This document shows, piece by piece, positions 31,132 to 39,185 of a stretch of DNA of 64,000 nucleotides. The number at the start of each line of letters is the position of its first letter. The first letter of the stretch is position 1. Source of the DNA: Parietichytrium sp. I65-24A (Eukaryota; Sar; Bigyra; Thraustochytrida; Thraustochytriidae). The translations under genes were made by a program, and so were the position numbers. Under the pieces are notes generated by a model, which worked only from the letters and a program-made list of their open reading frames with translations, had not been told where the DNA came from and did not search any database. The stretch covers positions 992,001-1,056,000 of the forward strand of contig BLSF01000003.1 of assembly GCA_012862575.1 (NCBI GenBank), given 5' to 3'.

Positions 31132-31164
31132 TACAGGTTTTAGGTTTTAGGTTTTAGGTTTTGG
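31132..31164. repeat. TTTTAGG heptamer array (telomere-like)
   Basis: About four tandem copies of TTTTAGG end in TTTTGGG. The unit is one step from the TTTAGGG and TTTTAGGG telomere repeats. Confidence 0.8.
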
Positions 31165-31288
31165 GCTTGAGGGATTGTAGCTGCTACTATAGTAAATTAC
31201 CGCAGCTTTGGCACTCCCTTCCATAGTCGCCGAGAACGTACGGGCGCGCGTACGTCACACGTACGTATACACCTAGAGAAAGAGGAGG

Positions 31289-31290
<2 letters not shown>

Positions 31291-31335
<45 letters not shown>

Positions 31336-31348
31336 ATAGAGAGAGAGA
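31291..31348. repeat. GATA then GA microsatellite before SDHAF4
   Basis: A GATA run (31291-31320) passes into a GA run (31321-31348), ending about 40 bases before the SDHAF4 ATG, so it is probably in the 5' UTR or core promoter. Confidence 0.9.
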
Positions 31349-31389
31349 CAGAGGCTCTGGGATTGAAGGGAAGCTAGTTGAAACAAGAG

Positions 31390-31808
31390 ATGGCGCTCAG
31401 AAAGTCTGCGGCGCTGAGCCTCTTCCCGCGACAGAACTGCTTTGGTGCGAGACTGCTGAGCGGCGGCGCTGAAGGCAAGAAGCCCAGCCTTTTGGAGAGG
31501 TTCAACAAATTTGCGCGGGTCAGCAAGCAGGACCCGATGATGGATGAGCTGTTGGACAAAAGTGCCAGCCAGGAAGAGTGAGTTACGGAAATGAATGGTC
31601 TGGTCCGCCAGTCCCCGCAGGCGTGAAGATTAACTTGTGCGGTGTGATGTTTTGCAGGTCCAAGTGCGGGCCAACGGTTGAGGACGATGAAGACGACTAC
31701 GTGGATATGATTAATCCGGAGACTGGCGAGTGGAACGGGCCCCGCAGCGGCGAGCCAACCAAGTTTGGCGATTGGGCGCACAAGGGACGCACCACTGATT
31801 TTCAGTGA
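31390..31808 (+). CDS. SDHAF4: Succinate dehydrogenase assembly factor 4 (DUF1674)
   Basis: Two exons (31390-31577 and 31658-31808; intron GTGAGT...TTGCAG, 80 bases, phase 2) give 112 residues, close to the usual size. The N-terminus (MALRKSAALSLFPRQ, basic and without acidic residues) looks like a mitochondrial presequence. The C-terminus carries the family motif: DMINPETGEWNGPRSGEPTK, then FGDWAHKGRTTDF. SDHAF4 binds flavinylated SDHA in the mitochondrial matrix, shields it from side reactions and promotes complex II assembly. An earlier AG at 31620 would cause a stop, which supports the chosen acceptor. The gene is convergent with the SET-domain gene, with an AATAAA downstream. Confidence 0.94.
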
Positions 31809-32117
31809 TGGAAGAGAAGCTGTGCTATGGCGACATTGAAGGTATTGGCCCTCGTTCACAAGAGAGCGGTCAGCCTCTGCGCATGGCCAGTGTCTGAGCG
31901 CGTTAGAAAGAGACAGCGTCTTCCAAGTTCAGTGCGTTTTAGAACCAATTGTAATAAACATTTTTATTTTTAGTGGTGCATTCTTTCCCAGAGACCTATA
32001 CTGTACTGGCCAATATCGATGCAGCGAGGGATACAATCCGGGGGGAGAACAGGCGAGGCCGAATCGGTCTATGGTACACAGGCAGCGCGACAGCCCAGAG
32101 TGCCGTCCCGGAGACAA
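31809..32117. other. Convergent 3' region between SDHAF4 and SET genes
   Basis: This short spacer carries polyadenylation-type hexamers for both strands (31953-31968) and no gene. Confidence 0.6.
31953..31968. terminator. Two back-to-back AATAAA signals, one per strand
   Basis: AATAAA on the plus strand (31953-31958) and TTTATT (AATAAA on the minus strand, 31963-31968) lie about 145-150 bases past each stop codon. They are the likely poly(A) signals of SDHAF4 and the SET gene. Confidence 0.55.
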
Positions 32118-33761
32118 TCAAGTCATGATCTTGGACAGTCGCCTCGCAAGGCGACGAGCAAGTGATCTGGTTCGTGGAGGTGCGTGTTGGTGAATCTGCA
32201 TGAGCCGGTGAACCTCGTCGTGTTCCTCGCAGCAGGTCCAGCTCTCGCATCGTTTGCACTGGGTCAAGCCCAAAGACCAGGCACACACGCAGCAGAAAAG
32301 CGTCATTCGGTCGGATCGAAATAGGGTGTCAGACATGTTGGTGACGTTCAGTGACTCGATTGGGAAGTCCATCTCGATCGCCAAGCGGACGGTCCACTGA
32401 ATTAGCAAATTCCTCTCTAATAACCTCACTTTGGCCACCAGTTGCTGTTGATAGGAAGGCGCGGAATCCTGTGATCCGGAGTACCTGAGGGTGGTGAGAT
32501 CGCCTTGCAGGTGTTGAGACAAGAACTGCACCTGCTCTCCAAGTATTTGCAGCCCACGCCACCTTCCCAGTCCTGCAAATTTGGGATGTTTTAGAAAGGC
32601 GGCAAACCCTCGCGGGGGTTCGTCTTCATCTGGGTTGTTGAGCATCACCCCAACTTTGCCTGCCTCCTCAGCACAGGCGTCGCCGAGTCGAGCCTTGGCA
32701 AAGTCAAGCGCTTCTTCTGGCATCTTATCGTACACGTGAGGAAGGATTATAAACATGGTCGTATCACACTGGTTTGATGTCCACTTTGTGCGGTTCGTAT
32801 GTGGATCACCGTGCACCATACCGAAGTTGAGCAAGAGGTCACAGTTTGACCGCTCGCCAAGGTACGGACACACAATCTCTTCGCCAACAGCGATTGTGCG
32901 CGTAGCTTTGACCGAAGTTAAGACAATGCCCTCCATCTCGTGTTGAGCAAACTCGGCATTTCCAAGGCCTGACATTGCTCCGTTGACCAACTCAACGATG
33001 GGAACAAGAAACCCGTCTTCGGTGTTCATCTTGGGGATGACTCTGGAATGAAAACAAGCAAACGCGTACAGCGCCTGCTCTTTGAGCGACTCGAAGCGGT
33101 CAGTATCGACCTCAGCTATAGATCCTACTAAGGGAAGGAGCACCTCGTCAAGAGAAGTATTCACAGCTGCGATCAAGCTTTGCGCGCCAACAAACGCTTG
33201 TGTGCCTTCTAGGGTCTGCAACTCGTCTGCAGTCCATAGGACAGGAAAGGCTTGCCTCGCGTCGTCGAGAGAAGGCCAGCTGGCCAAGAACGGCCAGATC
33301 TGGCTTTCTTCTCCCAGGCCGAGTTCTCTGAGAATAAATAGGTACTGTGCGAGGTGATCCACTTTGACCCCTGTGAATGCCCCGTACATATTCTCACTCG
33401 CTGAAGACATGTTCTCGATTTGATCTAGGGCTTCGTGAGCGCATTCGAGCAACGTTTGCAGATCCGTGTCGAACCCATCAAGCTCTAGCGGTGCGACGCC
33501 CTCAAGCACCACCTCTCCAGCTTCGATCTCTCTCGTGGCGAAGAGTCCAACTCCACCAGCTCCATCGGGTTTGAATTGCGCTCCGTGAAGGGGGCCGCTT
33601 GCTTTGGAAGGGTTCGACCTCGCCCACCACCACGAAATCAAGTCCTGCGCGAGCTCGAGCCTTTCTCCACGAGTCGCCAAAGGTGTCGCCTCGGTCTCGA
33701 GACTCAGGCTCGAACTCGAGAACGACGACGACGAAGACGAAGACGCGCTCGGTCTGGGCAT
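32118..33761 (-). CDS. SET-domain protein (Rubisco LSMT/SETD type) with C-terminal Cys/His cluster
   Basis: From the ATG at 33761 the protein has 547 residues; the frame is open upstream but starts at TTG. A poly-Ser stretch is followed by a split SET domain: GVGLFATREIEAGEVVLEG at about 70-88, a long helical insert, then VPIVELVNGAM and VGEEIVCPYLGERSNCDLLL (to about 320). This order matches the SETD3/SETD6/Rubisco-LSMT class of lysine or histidine methyltransferases. The usual NHS of the SAM-binding motif reads NGA here, so activity is uncertain. A Rubisco-LSMT substrate-binding-like region follows, and near the end a cluster CCVC...CKRC...CCEEH...H (about 475-510) resembles a MYND-type zinc site. 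No introns are seen. The substrate is unknown. Confidence 0.82.
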   Translation of the reverse strand: MPRPSASSSSSSSFSSSSLSLETEATPLATRGERLELAQDLISWWWARSNPSKASGPLHGAQFKPDGAGGVGLFATREIEAGEVVLEGVAPLELDGFDTDLQTLLECAHEALDQIENMSSASENMYGAFTGVKVDHLAQYLFILRELGLGEESQIWPFLASWPSLDDARQAFPVLWTADELQTLEGTQAFVGAQSLIAAVNTSLDEVLLPLVGSIAEVDTDRFESLKEQALYAFACFHSRVIPKMNTEDGFLVPIVELVNGAMSGLGNAEFAQHEMEGIVLTSVKATRTIAVGEEIVCPYLGERSNCDLLLNFGMVHGDPHTNRTKWTSNQCDTTMFIILPHVYDKMPEEALDFAKARLGDACAEEAGKVGVMLNNPDEDEPPRGFAAFLKHPKFAGLGRWRGLQILGEQVQFLSQHLQGDLTTLRYSGSQDSAPSYQQQLVAKVRLLERNLLIQWTVRLAIEMDFPIESLNVTNMSDTLFRSDRMTLFCCVCAWSLGLTQCKRCESWTCCEEHDEVHRLMQIHQHAPPRTRSLARRLARRLSKIMT

Positions 33762-34004
33762 TGTGGCAGGTACCGCTGCGCGGAGCCTGCCCGTTCTCCA
33801 CTCGGCCAGCCTCTCTGTGTGGTACAACAGCCCGCCAAGCTCCTGGGGCTTGCCAACTCTTCGACCGACTTGCCACAGATGAACGCAGATGCCACTGTGT
33901 CCAGTGTCAGCCAAATAATCGCACTTCGCAATTTGAGTCTATCACAAAAGCACGATCGTACTCACTGTCAGTACCCGGTACAGGTAGTGAGTGAGAGTGA
34001 GGGA

Positions 34005-34044
34005 GTGCTTGTCTGCCGATGGCAGACAGGCACAGGAGCCTGTG
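34005..34044. repeat. Strong hairpin (13-bp stem, 3-base loop) plus a second small hairpin
   Basis: Arm 34005-34017 pairs with 34021-34033 (12 Watson-Crick pairs and one G-T) around the loop GAT. CACAGG at 34031-34036 also pairs with CCTGTG at 34039-34044, so the two hairpins overlap and exclude each other. Confidence 0.75.
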
Positions 34045-34730
34045 CAAGCCTACAGCTCCGCTATGACGTCTGATTGGTGTTCGCAGGCTCCGAAGAGAAG
34101 AGGGTCACAGAGCTACTCATTGAAGCGGTTGCCGCTGCAGATCTCTAGCTAGCCTAGGCTGACAGTGGATTTTGAATTGTATTTACGCAAAGGCATACAT
34201 GGATGGGACTGACTGCCTCTCAGCTCTCTGTCTCTCTCTCTCATGGCAGTCTCCTCCAGGGCCACAAATGCCATCAAATGCCTTCAAGGAAAGATTCGTG
34301 TCACCATCTTTTCGATGTTTCACTACTAGTCGATACTAAGATTTCGCACCTTCGAGTTTCACATCCGTCGACAAGTTCCTTCGCCAGTTTGGAGCTAAGG
34401 ATTCATAGCACAGCTGCACGCCAACAGACTCTCGCAATCGCCTTGCAAATCAATTATACTGCACCCTCGTCCGATAATAGTGCATCCAGAATGCAGTATT
34501 TGTGGGCTTGGGTTGCCGTGATTCTTGGGAGTCCTTGTTTGCGAGTGACAAGACTACTATCAACACAAAGCTAATGTTGAATATAATGCACTAGGATGGG
34601 GAGGTACCAGATGGGACTAGGAATGGGAAGGGAGGCGCTAGAGACAGTCACGCATTGTTGGTGTGTATGTCTACACCAAGGCTTCATGAGGTCCCCGAAG
34701 TGAATATGGTTTTACTCAGACGGCAACAGG

Positions 34731-34779
34731 TTCGCCACCCATCGCCACCCATCGCCACCCATCGCCACCCATCGCAACC
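34731..34779. repeat. 10-bp tandem repeat (ATCGCCACCC)
   Basis: Three exact copies are flanked by imperfect copies. The array is non-coding. Confidence 0.9.
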
Positions 34780-35022
34780 ACGAAAGTCCGAATTCTACGA
34801 AACCTGGCAAGCTCCCTCCATCAAGGCGCTCTTAAAGACAGCAACACAACTCAGCGAAGGGAAGTATGGGTGTGTGCTCGATGACACTTGAATCGACTGA
34901 TTTTCCTTGCCTTACCCGTTGATCTTGAGCTGGTGCTTGTGATTAAATCTCGAAGAGGACTTGTACGGAAGAAAAACGTGAAAATTGGGTTCAAAGTAAA
35001 ATAATGGCGTTGGTTTTCGCTG

Positions 35023-36753
35023 TCAATCGAAGCTTGTGCTAGGCGAGGAGATCTCACGGGCAGCTTGAGCTTCCCTTTCTTCGCGTTCGATGCGAGCCTT
35101 CTCCTTGGCCTCCTTCTTGCGCCTTATGTCCTCTTCTTTTGCTAGTCTAACTTGCTCCAGACGATCTTCCTCGTCTTTGAGAACTTGAGGTTTCAGAGAC
35201 AGCAAAAACTCCATCAGTTCGTCTTTGCGGGATTGCAGGCTACCGCGGCGTCGGTTAAGCGCCATCCAATCGCGCTGGTGGCTCATCATGGCTCCCATAA
35301 ACGGCCCGCCCTTCGTGAACCCCAGCTTCTTGATGAGGTCCTTCCCGTTAAAGATGGGTTTCTCTTCCCAAAAGTTCCCAAGCTTCCACAACTCCACCAC
35401 GTTTTCGTGAATAACTCGCAGAACCTGTCCTTGGTCTGGCCGGAGCACAGCCCCCAAAGCCATCGCAACATTGAATTTGGGGCCGAGGTCGTACAGTAAT
35501 TTTCCGACAACCTTGCAGGTCTCGTCTGAGCCGAGATCTTGATTGGAACAAAGCTCCAGTATCTGATCAGCGCCGTGACAGACACTGCGAACATCGTTGG
35601 CGAGCGAAACTTTAAATTTTAGCGAGTCTCTGATGAGGACGGCGATGAGTGAATCTAGTTTACCTTTCCCATTAAAGCATTCTGGGTCGGCAAAGCCGTG
35701 CAAAAGCGCAGCAAGAGGGACCAATTCGGGCTCAGGATCCACCAACGCTGTTCTCGCAGAGAACTGATCCTCCTGGAACGCGATTATCAACGCAGATGCC
35801 ACAGCAGTTCTCTCGCTCCAGTTCGCAGCTTCAAGGACTTCGGTGCAGCTTTCGTGTGCAAGCTTGTCTGACTCAGCTTCTTCCTCTGAAGGAGGCTTAT
35901 TGGAACGCGGAGACTGATTCGGGTAGTCGGGATACCGGAAAACGATTGGGAGGAAGGTGAACTCATTGAGCATCTCAATCGAGTAGGCCGGGTGCGGCCC
36001 TCGAAGCATTGTCTGGAACTCGATGCCTACTCTCTCTCTGGAAATTTTTGTGCACAGCGCCTTGATATTCTCCTCGTCAACCAGGGCTTTGCGCACCTCC
36101 GGGTCCAGCTGGAATTTGTAGCGAGACGCGAATCGCACGGCGCGGAGCATGCGCAAGGGGTCGTCCCGAAAGGTTCTGGACGGCGGCAGCGGCGTGCGAA
36201 TGACTCCGCTTTTGAGGTCCTCCAACCCCAGCCCAGTGAAATCCTCCACCAAGCGCTCATTTATGTTGTAAAACAAGGAATTGATAGTAAAGTCTCGACG
36301 TTGCGCGTCTTCTAGTGGCGTCCCGAAGCGTATGAACGGTATTCTACTCGAGTCCTGGTACTCCTCGCTTCTGAGGTTAACGATATCGATACTAATACCC
36401 ATGAGCATGACGGCCGCAGTCTCCAGGTGCTTGGACTGCTCCGGGTTGGCCTGAATAACGCCGACCTTGCACGGCTTGCGCCCACTAAGCGCGAGGTAGT
36501 CGTTGACGCAGTTGGCAAACTTTTCGCCGCTCATGTTATCCACCGCCACATCGATATCGTGCGACTCCCTCCCCATCAGCTTGTCACGCACCCACCCGCC
36601 TGCCACGCGCACCGTCGTCCCCTTGCACGAGCTCTCCACCACCTCGCGCAGCACCCCGAACAGCCGCTCTTCCTCCGTCGTGGGCCGCACTTCGCGCAGC
36701 CCTTCTCCCTCCCGCGCGCGCTTGCGCCCGGTCGCCGCCGCATTCGTCGCCAT
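35023..36753 (-). CDS. TRNT1: CCA-adding enzyme (tRNA nucleotidyltransferase)
   Basis: This enzyme adds or repairs the CCA end of tRNAs in cytosol and mitochondria. From the ATG at 36753 the protein has 576 residues. Class II motifs are in order: RVAGGWVRDKLMGRESHDID with the metal-binding DxD (DIDVAVD), RRDFTINSLFYN, FRDDPLRMLRAVRFASRYKF and the neck/body domain. The C-terminus is a long charged helix (EEDRLEQVRLAKEEDIRRKK) beyond the usual fold. The frame is open for 44 more codons upstream with no ATG; this stretch is Arg/Ala/Gly-rich and resembles a mitochondrial presequence. Yeast CCA1 uses several starts for dual targeting, so a non-AUG start is possible but unproven. The gene shares a divergent promoter region with the NSUN gene. 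Confidence 0.96.
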   Translation of the reverse strand: MATNAAATGRKRAREGEGLREVRPTTEEERLFGVLREVVESSCKGTTVRVAGGWVRDKLMGRESHDIDVAVDNMSGEKFANCVNDYLALSGRKPCKVGVIQANPEQSKHLETAAVMLMGISIDIVNLRSEEYQDSSRIPFIRFGTPLEDAQRRDFTINSLFYNINERLVEDFTGLGLEDLKSGVIRTPLPPSRTFRDDPLRMLRAVRFASRYKFQLDPEVRKALVDEENIKALCTKISRERVGIEFQTMLRGPHPAYSIEMLNEFTFLPIVFRYPDYPNQSPRSNKPPSEEEAESDKLAHESCTEVLEAANWSERTAVASALIIAFQEDQFSARTALVDPEPELVPLAALLHGFADPECFNGKGKLDSLIAVLIRDSLKFKVSLANDVRSVCHGADQILELCSNQDLGSDETCKVVGKLLYDLGPKFNVAMALGAVLRPDQGQVLRVIHENVVELWKLGNFWEEKPIFNGKDLIKKLGFTKGGPFMGAMMSHQRDWMALNRRRGSLQSRKDELMEFLLSLKPQVLKDEEDRLEQVRLAKEEDIRRKKEAKEKARIEREEREAQAAREISSPSTSFD

Positions 36754-37091
36754 CCCGCGCAGCGCACGCAGCGCACGCCGCCCCGCGCGCGCCAACGTCA
36801 GCCCAGCCACCCTGCCGCCGGCCTGTCCCCGGCCGCCCCTTCCCACTACCAAACCACCAAACCACCAAACCACCCAACTACCCAACTACCGCACTCCGCC
36901 AACACGCGCGCAGAGCACTCTCTCTCCGCGGCCAGCCGATGATCTCCCACTCGTCCGCCTCGTCCGCGCGTACACGCGAGCGGATGCGTCGCGCAGGCCA
37001 CCGCGCGGGAGGGGGATGCGCCGGCGAACAAGGAACGAGTCGCAGCTGCACCAGCGACCACTGCCCTGCCTGACACGCGCTCCACCTTCCC

Positions 37092-37150
<59 letters not shown>

Positions 37151-37183
37151 TCTTTCTCTCTCTCTCTGCCTCTGTCCCTNTCC

Positions 37184-37221
<38 letters not shown>

Positions 37222-37525
37222 GCTCTCTCACGCTCTCGCTCTTTCGTTCTTTCGTTCCTTCGCTCTTTCCCTCTCTTCGCACTTTTGCACTTTCACTTTT
37301 GCACTTTTGCACAGGCAACGAGTGGCGCTGGGAGGCAGACACACAGAGAGAAAGAGAGAGAGAAGAGAGGGGCCTCTGTCCCCTGTTCCGCTGCGGTTCC
37401 AGTCCCATTCCGCTGCCGTTCCGTTGCGGTTCCGCAGCTGGTGTTCCTGGCGTTCCTGGCGTTCCTGGTTGGTGTCCGCGGGAGAGGAACGGAGGAACGG
37501 AGGAACGGAGGGAGAGTTCTAGGAG
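36754..37525. promoter_or_regulatory. Divergent promoter region of the CCA-enzyme and NSUN genes
   Basis: This 770-base region lies between two start codons pointing away from each other. It contains a 128-base CT/GA tract (37092-37219, with one undetermined base at 37180), ACTTTTGC repeats (37275-37311), GTTCCTGGC repeats (37442-37468) and three GGAACGGA copies next to the NSUN start (37486-37512). No TATA box is obvious. Confidence 0.55.
37092..37219. repeat. CT microsatellite with one ambiguous base
   Basis: A long CT run has a few TTCT and CTGCC interruptions and an N at 37180. Length and sequence may be unreliable in the assembly. Confidence 0.95.
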
Positions 37526-38743
37526 ATGGACGCTTTCCTGGAGCGCGAGGGCATCGACGCCGCGTGGTACGCCGCGCAGGCGCAGTGCTCTCTGCGGCGG
37601 TTCGTGCGCAGTCGCGAGGAGTCCCCAGCGGGGACCCCGGGCGAGAGCGAGGAGGGCGCTGCAGTGGAGTGGCTGCCCGGGTTCCGGTCGCTCCCCGCGG
37701 AGTTCCGGCTGAAAGGGTTCGCGCCGTTCGAGGACGCGCGGGTGCAGGGCATGGACGCGGCGTCGGGTTTTGCGGTGCGCGCTCTGGGTGCGCAGGCGGG
37801 CATGCGCGTACTGGACCTGTGCTGTGCGCCAGGGGCCAAACTGGTGATGCTCGCGGACGAGATGGCGCACAGAGGCACGTTGCTCGGCGTGGATGCGTCA
37901 AGGACGAGGGCGAGCACCTGCGTGAGTCTGTGTAAAAAGTACCGCGCTGCACGGCCAGCGGCGGAGGGCGAGTGGGAGTTCATGGTCATCCTCGATGACG
38001 GCGTCACTTTCGGCGGCAACCCGTGGTCCGCAAAGGAGATTCTCTGGTGCTGCGATGCGGACAAGAGCTTGTTTGGCGCACCGCCGCGGACCGCGCAGGA
38101 GAAGCAAGAAAATGACGAGCAGCTGGAGACTCAGGAGGAGGCAAGCTCTTCGGAGGAAAAGGCAGCGCCTCAGCGGAAGCGACTTAGCAAGACGATGACT
38201 AAATATCTGGAGAAAGCGCGCCAGGCCAAGAGAAGGCGCTTTAAACAGGAGCAAGGTGCGGAAGAGGATGAGATTGTGTGCGAATACGAAACCTTCGACA
38301 GGGTTTTGGTCGATGCGGAGTGCACCCATGACGGTTCAATCAAGCACATGGCAAAGTACACTGACGACGGCGTCTTCGGTGCTGAGAAGCTGCGAGATAA
38401 ATTTTTAAGCGCTGACTACTGCAAGAACTCTACGGACAGCAACAGTCTGTGCGACCTCCAGCGCGGCTTGCTTCTTAATGGCTTTAAACATCTCAAGCCC
38501 GGTGGGGTGCTTGTGTATAGCACCTGCTCCTTCTCCGAGTCCCAGAACGAAAAGGTCGTGCAGTGGCTGCTCTCCGAGCAACCTCACGCCAAGCTTGTAG
38601 ACATCTCTGACTCGAAAGGCGTGCCTTTCGTTGCTAGCAAAACATTGCCGGGGACAGTTAAATTTGAGCCGGTTGCAAGCGGTACGAGCGGTCTTTTCCT
38701 CGCCAAACTTACCAAGGAAATTGAAGCGGATCTTTCTGGTTGA
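37526..38743 (+). CDS. NSUN-type RNA (cytosine-5) methyltransferase
   Basis: The 405-residue product starts at the ATG 37526. It has the RsmB/NSUN catalytic domain: SAM-binding motif RVLDLCCAPGAKLVMLADEM (94-113), GVDASRTR (121-128), motif IV DRVLVDAECTHDGSIKH (258-274, Cys266) and motif VI YSTCSFSESQNE (331-342, Cys334). In this family the motif VI cysteine attacks C6 of the target cytosine and the motif IV cysteine helps release. Motif IV reads DAEC instead of the usual DAPC. A Glu/Lys-rich insertion (about 185-250) interrupts the domain. The target is probably tRNA or rRNA, but the subfamily is unclear. Its neighbour, the CCA enzyme, also acts on tRNA, although shared regulation is only a suggestion from the common promoter region. 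Confidence 0.88.
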   Translation: MDAFLEREGIDAAWYAAQAQCSLRRFVRSREESPAGTPGESEEGAAVEWLPGFRSLPAEFRLKGFAPFEDARVQGMDAASGFAVRALGAQAGMRVLDLCCAPGAKLVMLADEMAHRGTLLGVDASRTRASTCVSLCKKYRAARPAAEGEWEFMVILDDGVTFGGNPWSAKEILWCCDADKSLFGAPPRTAQEKQENDEQLETQEEASSSEEKAAPQRKRLSKTMTKYLEKARQAKRRRFKQEQGAEEDEIVCEYETFDRVLVDAECTHDGSIKHMAKYTDDGVFGAEKLRDKFLSADYCKNSTDSNSLCDLQRGLLLNGFKHLKPGGVLVYSTCSFSESQNEKVVQWLLSEQPHAKLVDISDSKGVPFVASKTLPGTVKFEPVASGTSGLFLAKLTKEIEADLSG

Positions 38744-39185
38744 GTTTTCCGCCGACAAGTCTCCTTATCGAAAGCGTGCATGTTCATATAAAGTAATCTG
38801 GGGAGCGATAGATAGTAAATAGAGTGCTCGTGTTGCACCCAGTGAAGACTAAGATTTTCAGTTCAGAACAAAATTCCCGTTCTTTTTTTTTTTTTTTCAA
38901 TTTCAAGTTTGCTTTTGAGCTTTTTATCAAGGCTCGCTGCGGAACCCGAACTTTACACATCTTGAGGTGCTGTGGCACCTCGTATATATCGATTCTAAAA
39001 CTACGATGAGCGAGCATTAAAAAACTCGCCAAGAAATAGGAGTGGTACACAGATTGTTTCGGTGAGTCGGTGGGTTTGCTTCCGCCAAGGAATACAACAC
39101 CAGTCCAACCGAAAAGTAAACAAAGACAACAAACAACGACACGCTAGAAAGGGCCCAAAGAGGGCGCTAAGATTTCCCCGCTTCT
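38744..39185. other. Convergent 3' region between NSUN and patatin genes
   Basis: AT-rich, with a T run at about 38885-38899. No gene is seen. Confidence 0.5.

Larger units (their letters stand above)
30438..31389. other. Divergent intergenic region with repeats
   Basis: This promoter-bearing spacer lies between the IQ gene (minus) and SDHAF4 (plus). It contains loose AATG and ATCA repeats (30640-30820), a TTTTAGG array (31132-31164), a cluster of GTACG words (31238-31270) and GATA/GA microsatellites (31291-31348). No gene is seen. Confidence 0.55.
33762..35022. other. 1.3 kb intergenic region with hairpins and 10-bp repeats
   Basis: This region lies upstream of the SET gene (minus) and downstream of the CCA-enzyme gene (minus). 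It holds two adjoining inverted repeats (34005-34044) and a 10-bp tandem array (34731-34779). A 123-codon open frame at 34203-34574 has no recognisable features and is not called. Confidence 0.55.

Noticed and set aside
34203-34574. 123-codon ATG frame upstream of the SET gene
   Set aside because: No domain, and the composition is like random non-coding sequence with CT repeats.
36503-37522. 339-codon plus-strand frame through the CT microsatellite
   Set aside because: It is antisense to the CCA enzyme and then SL-repeat translation of a CT tract.
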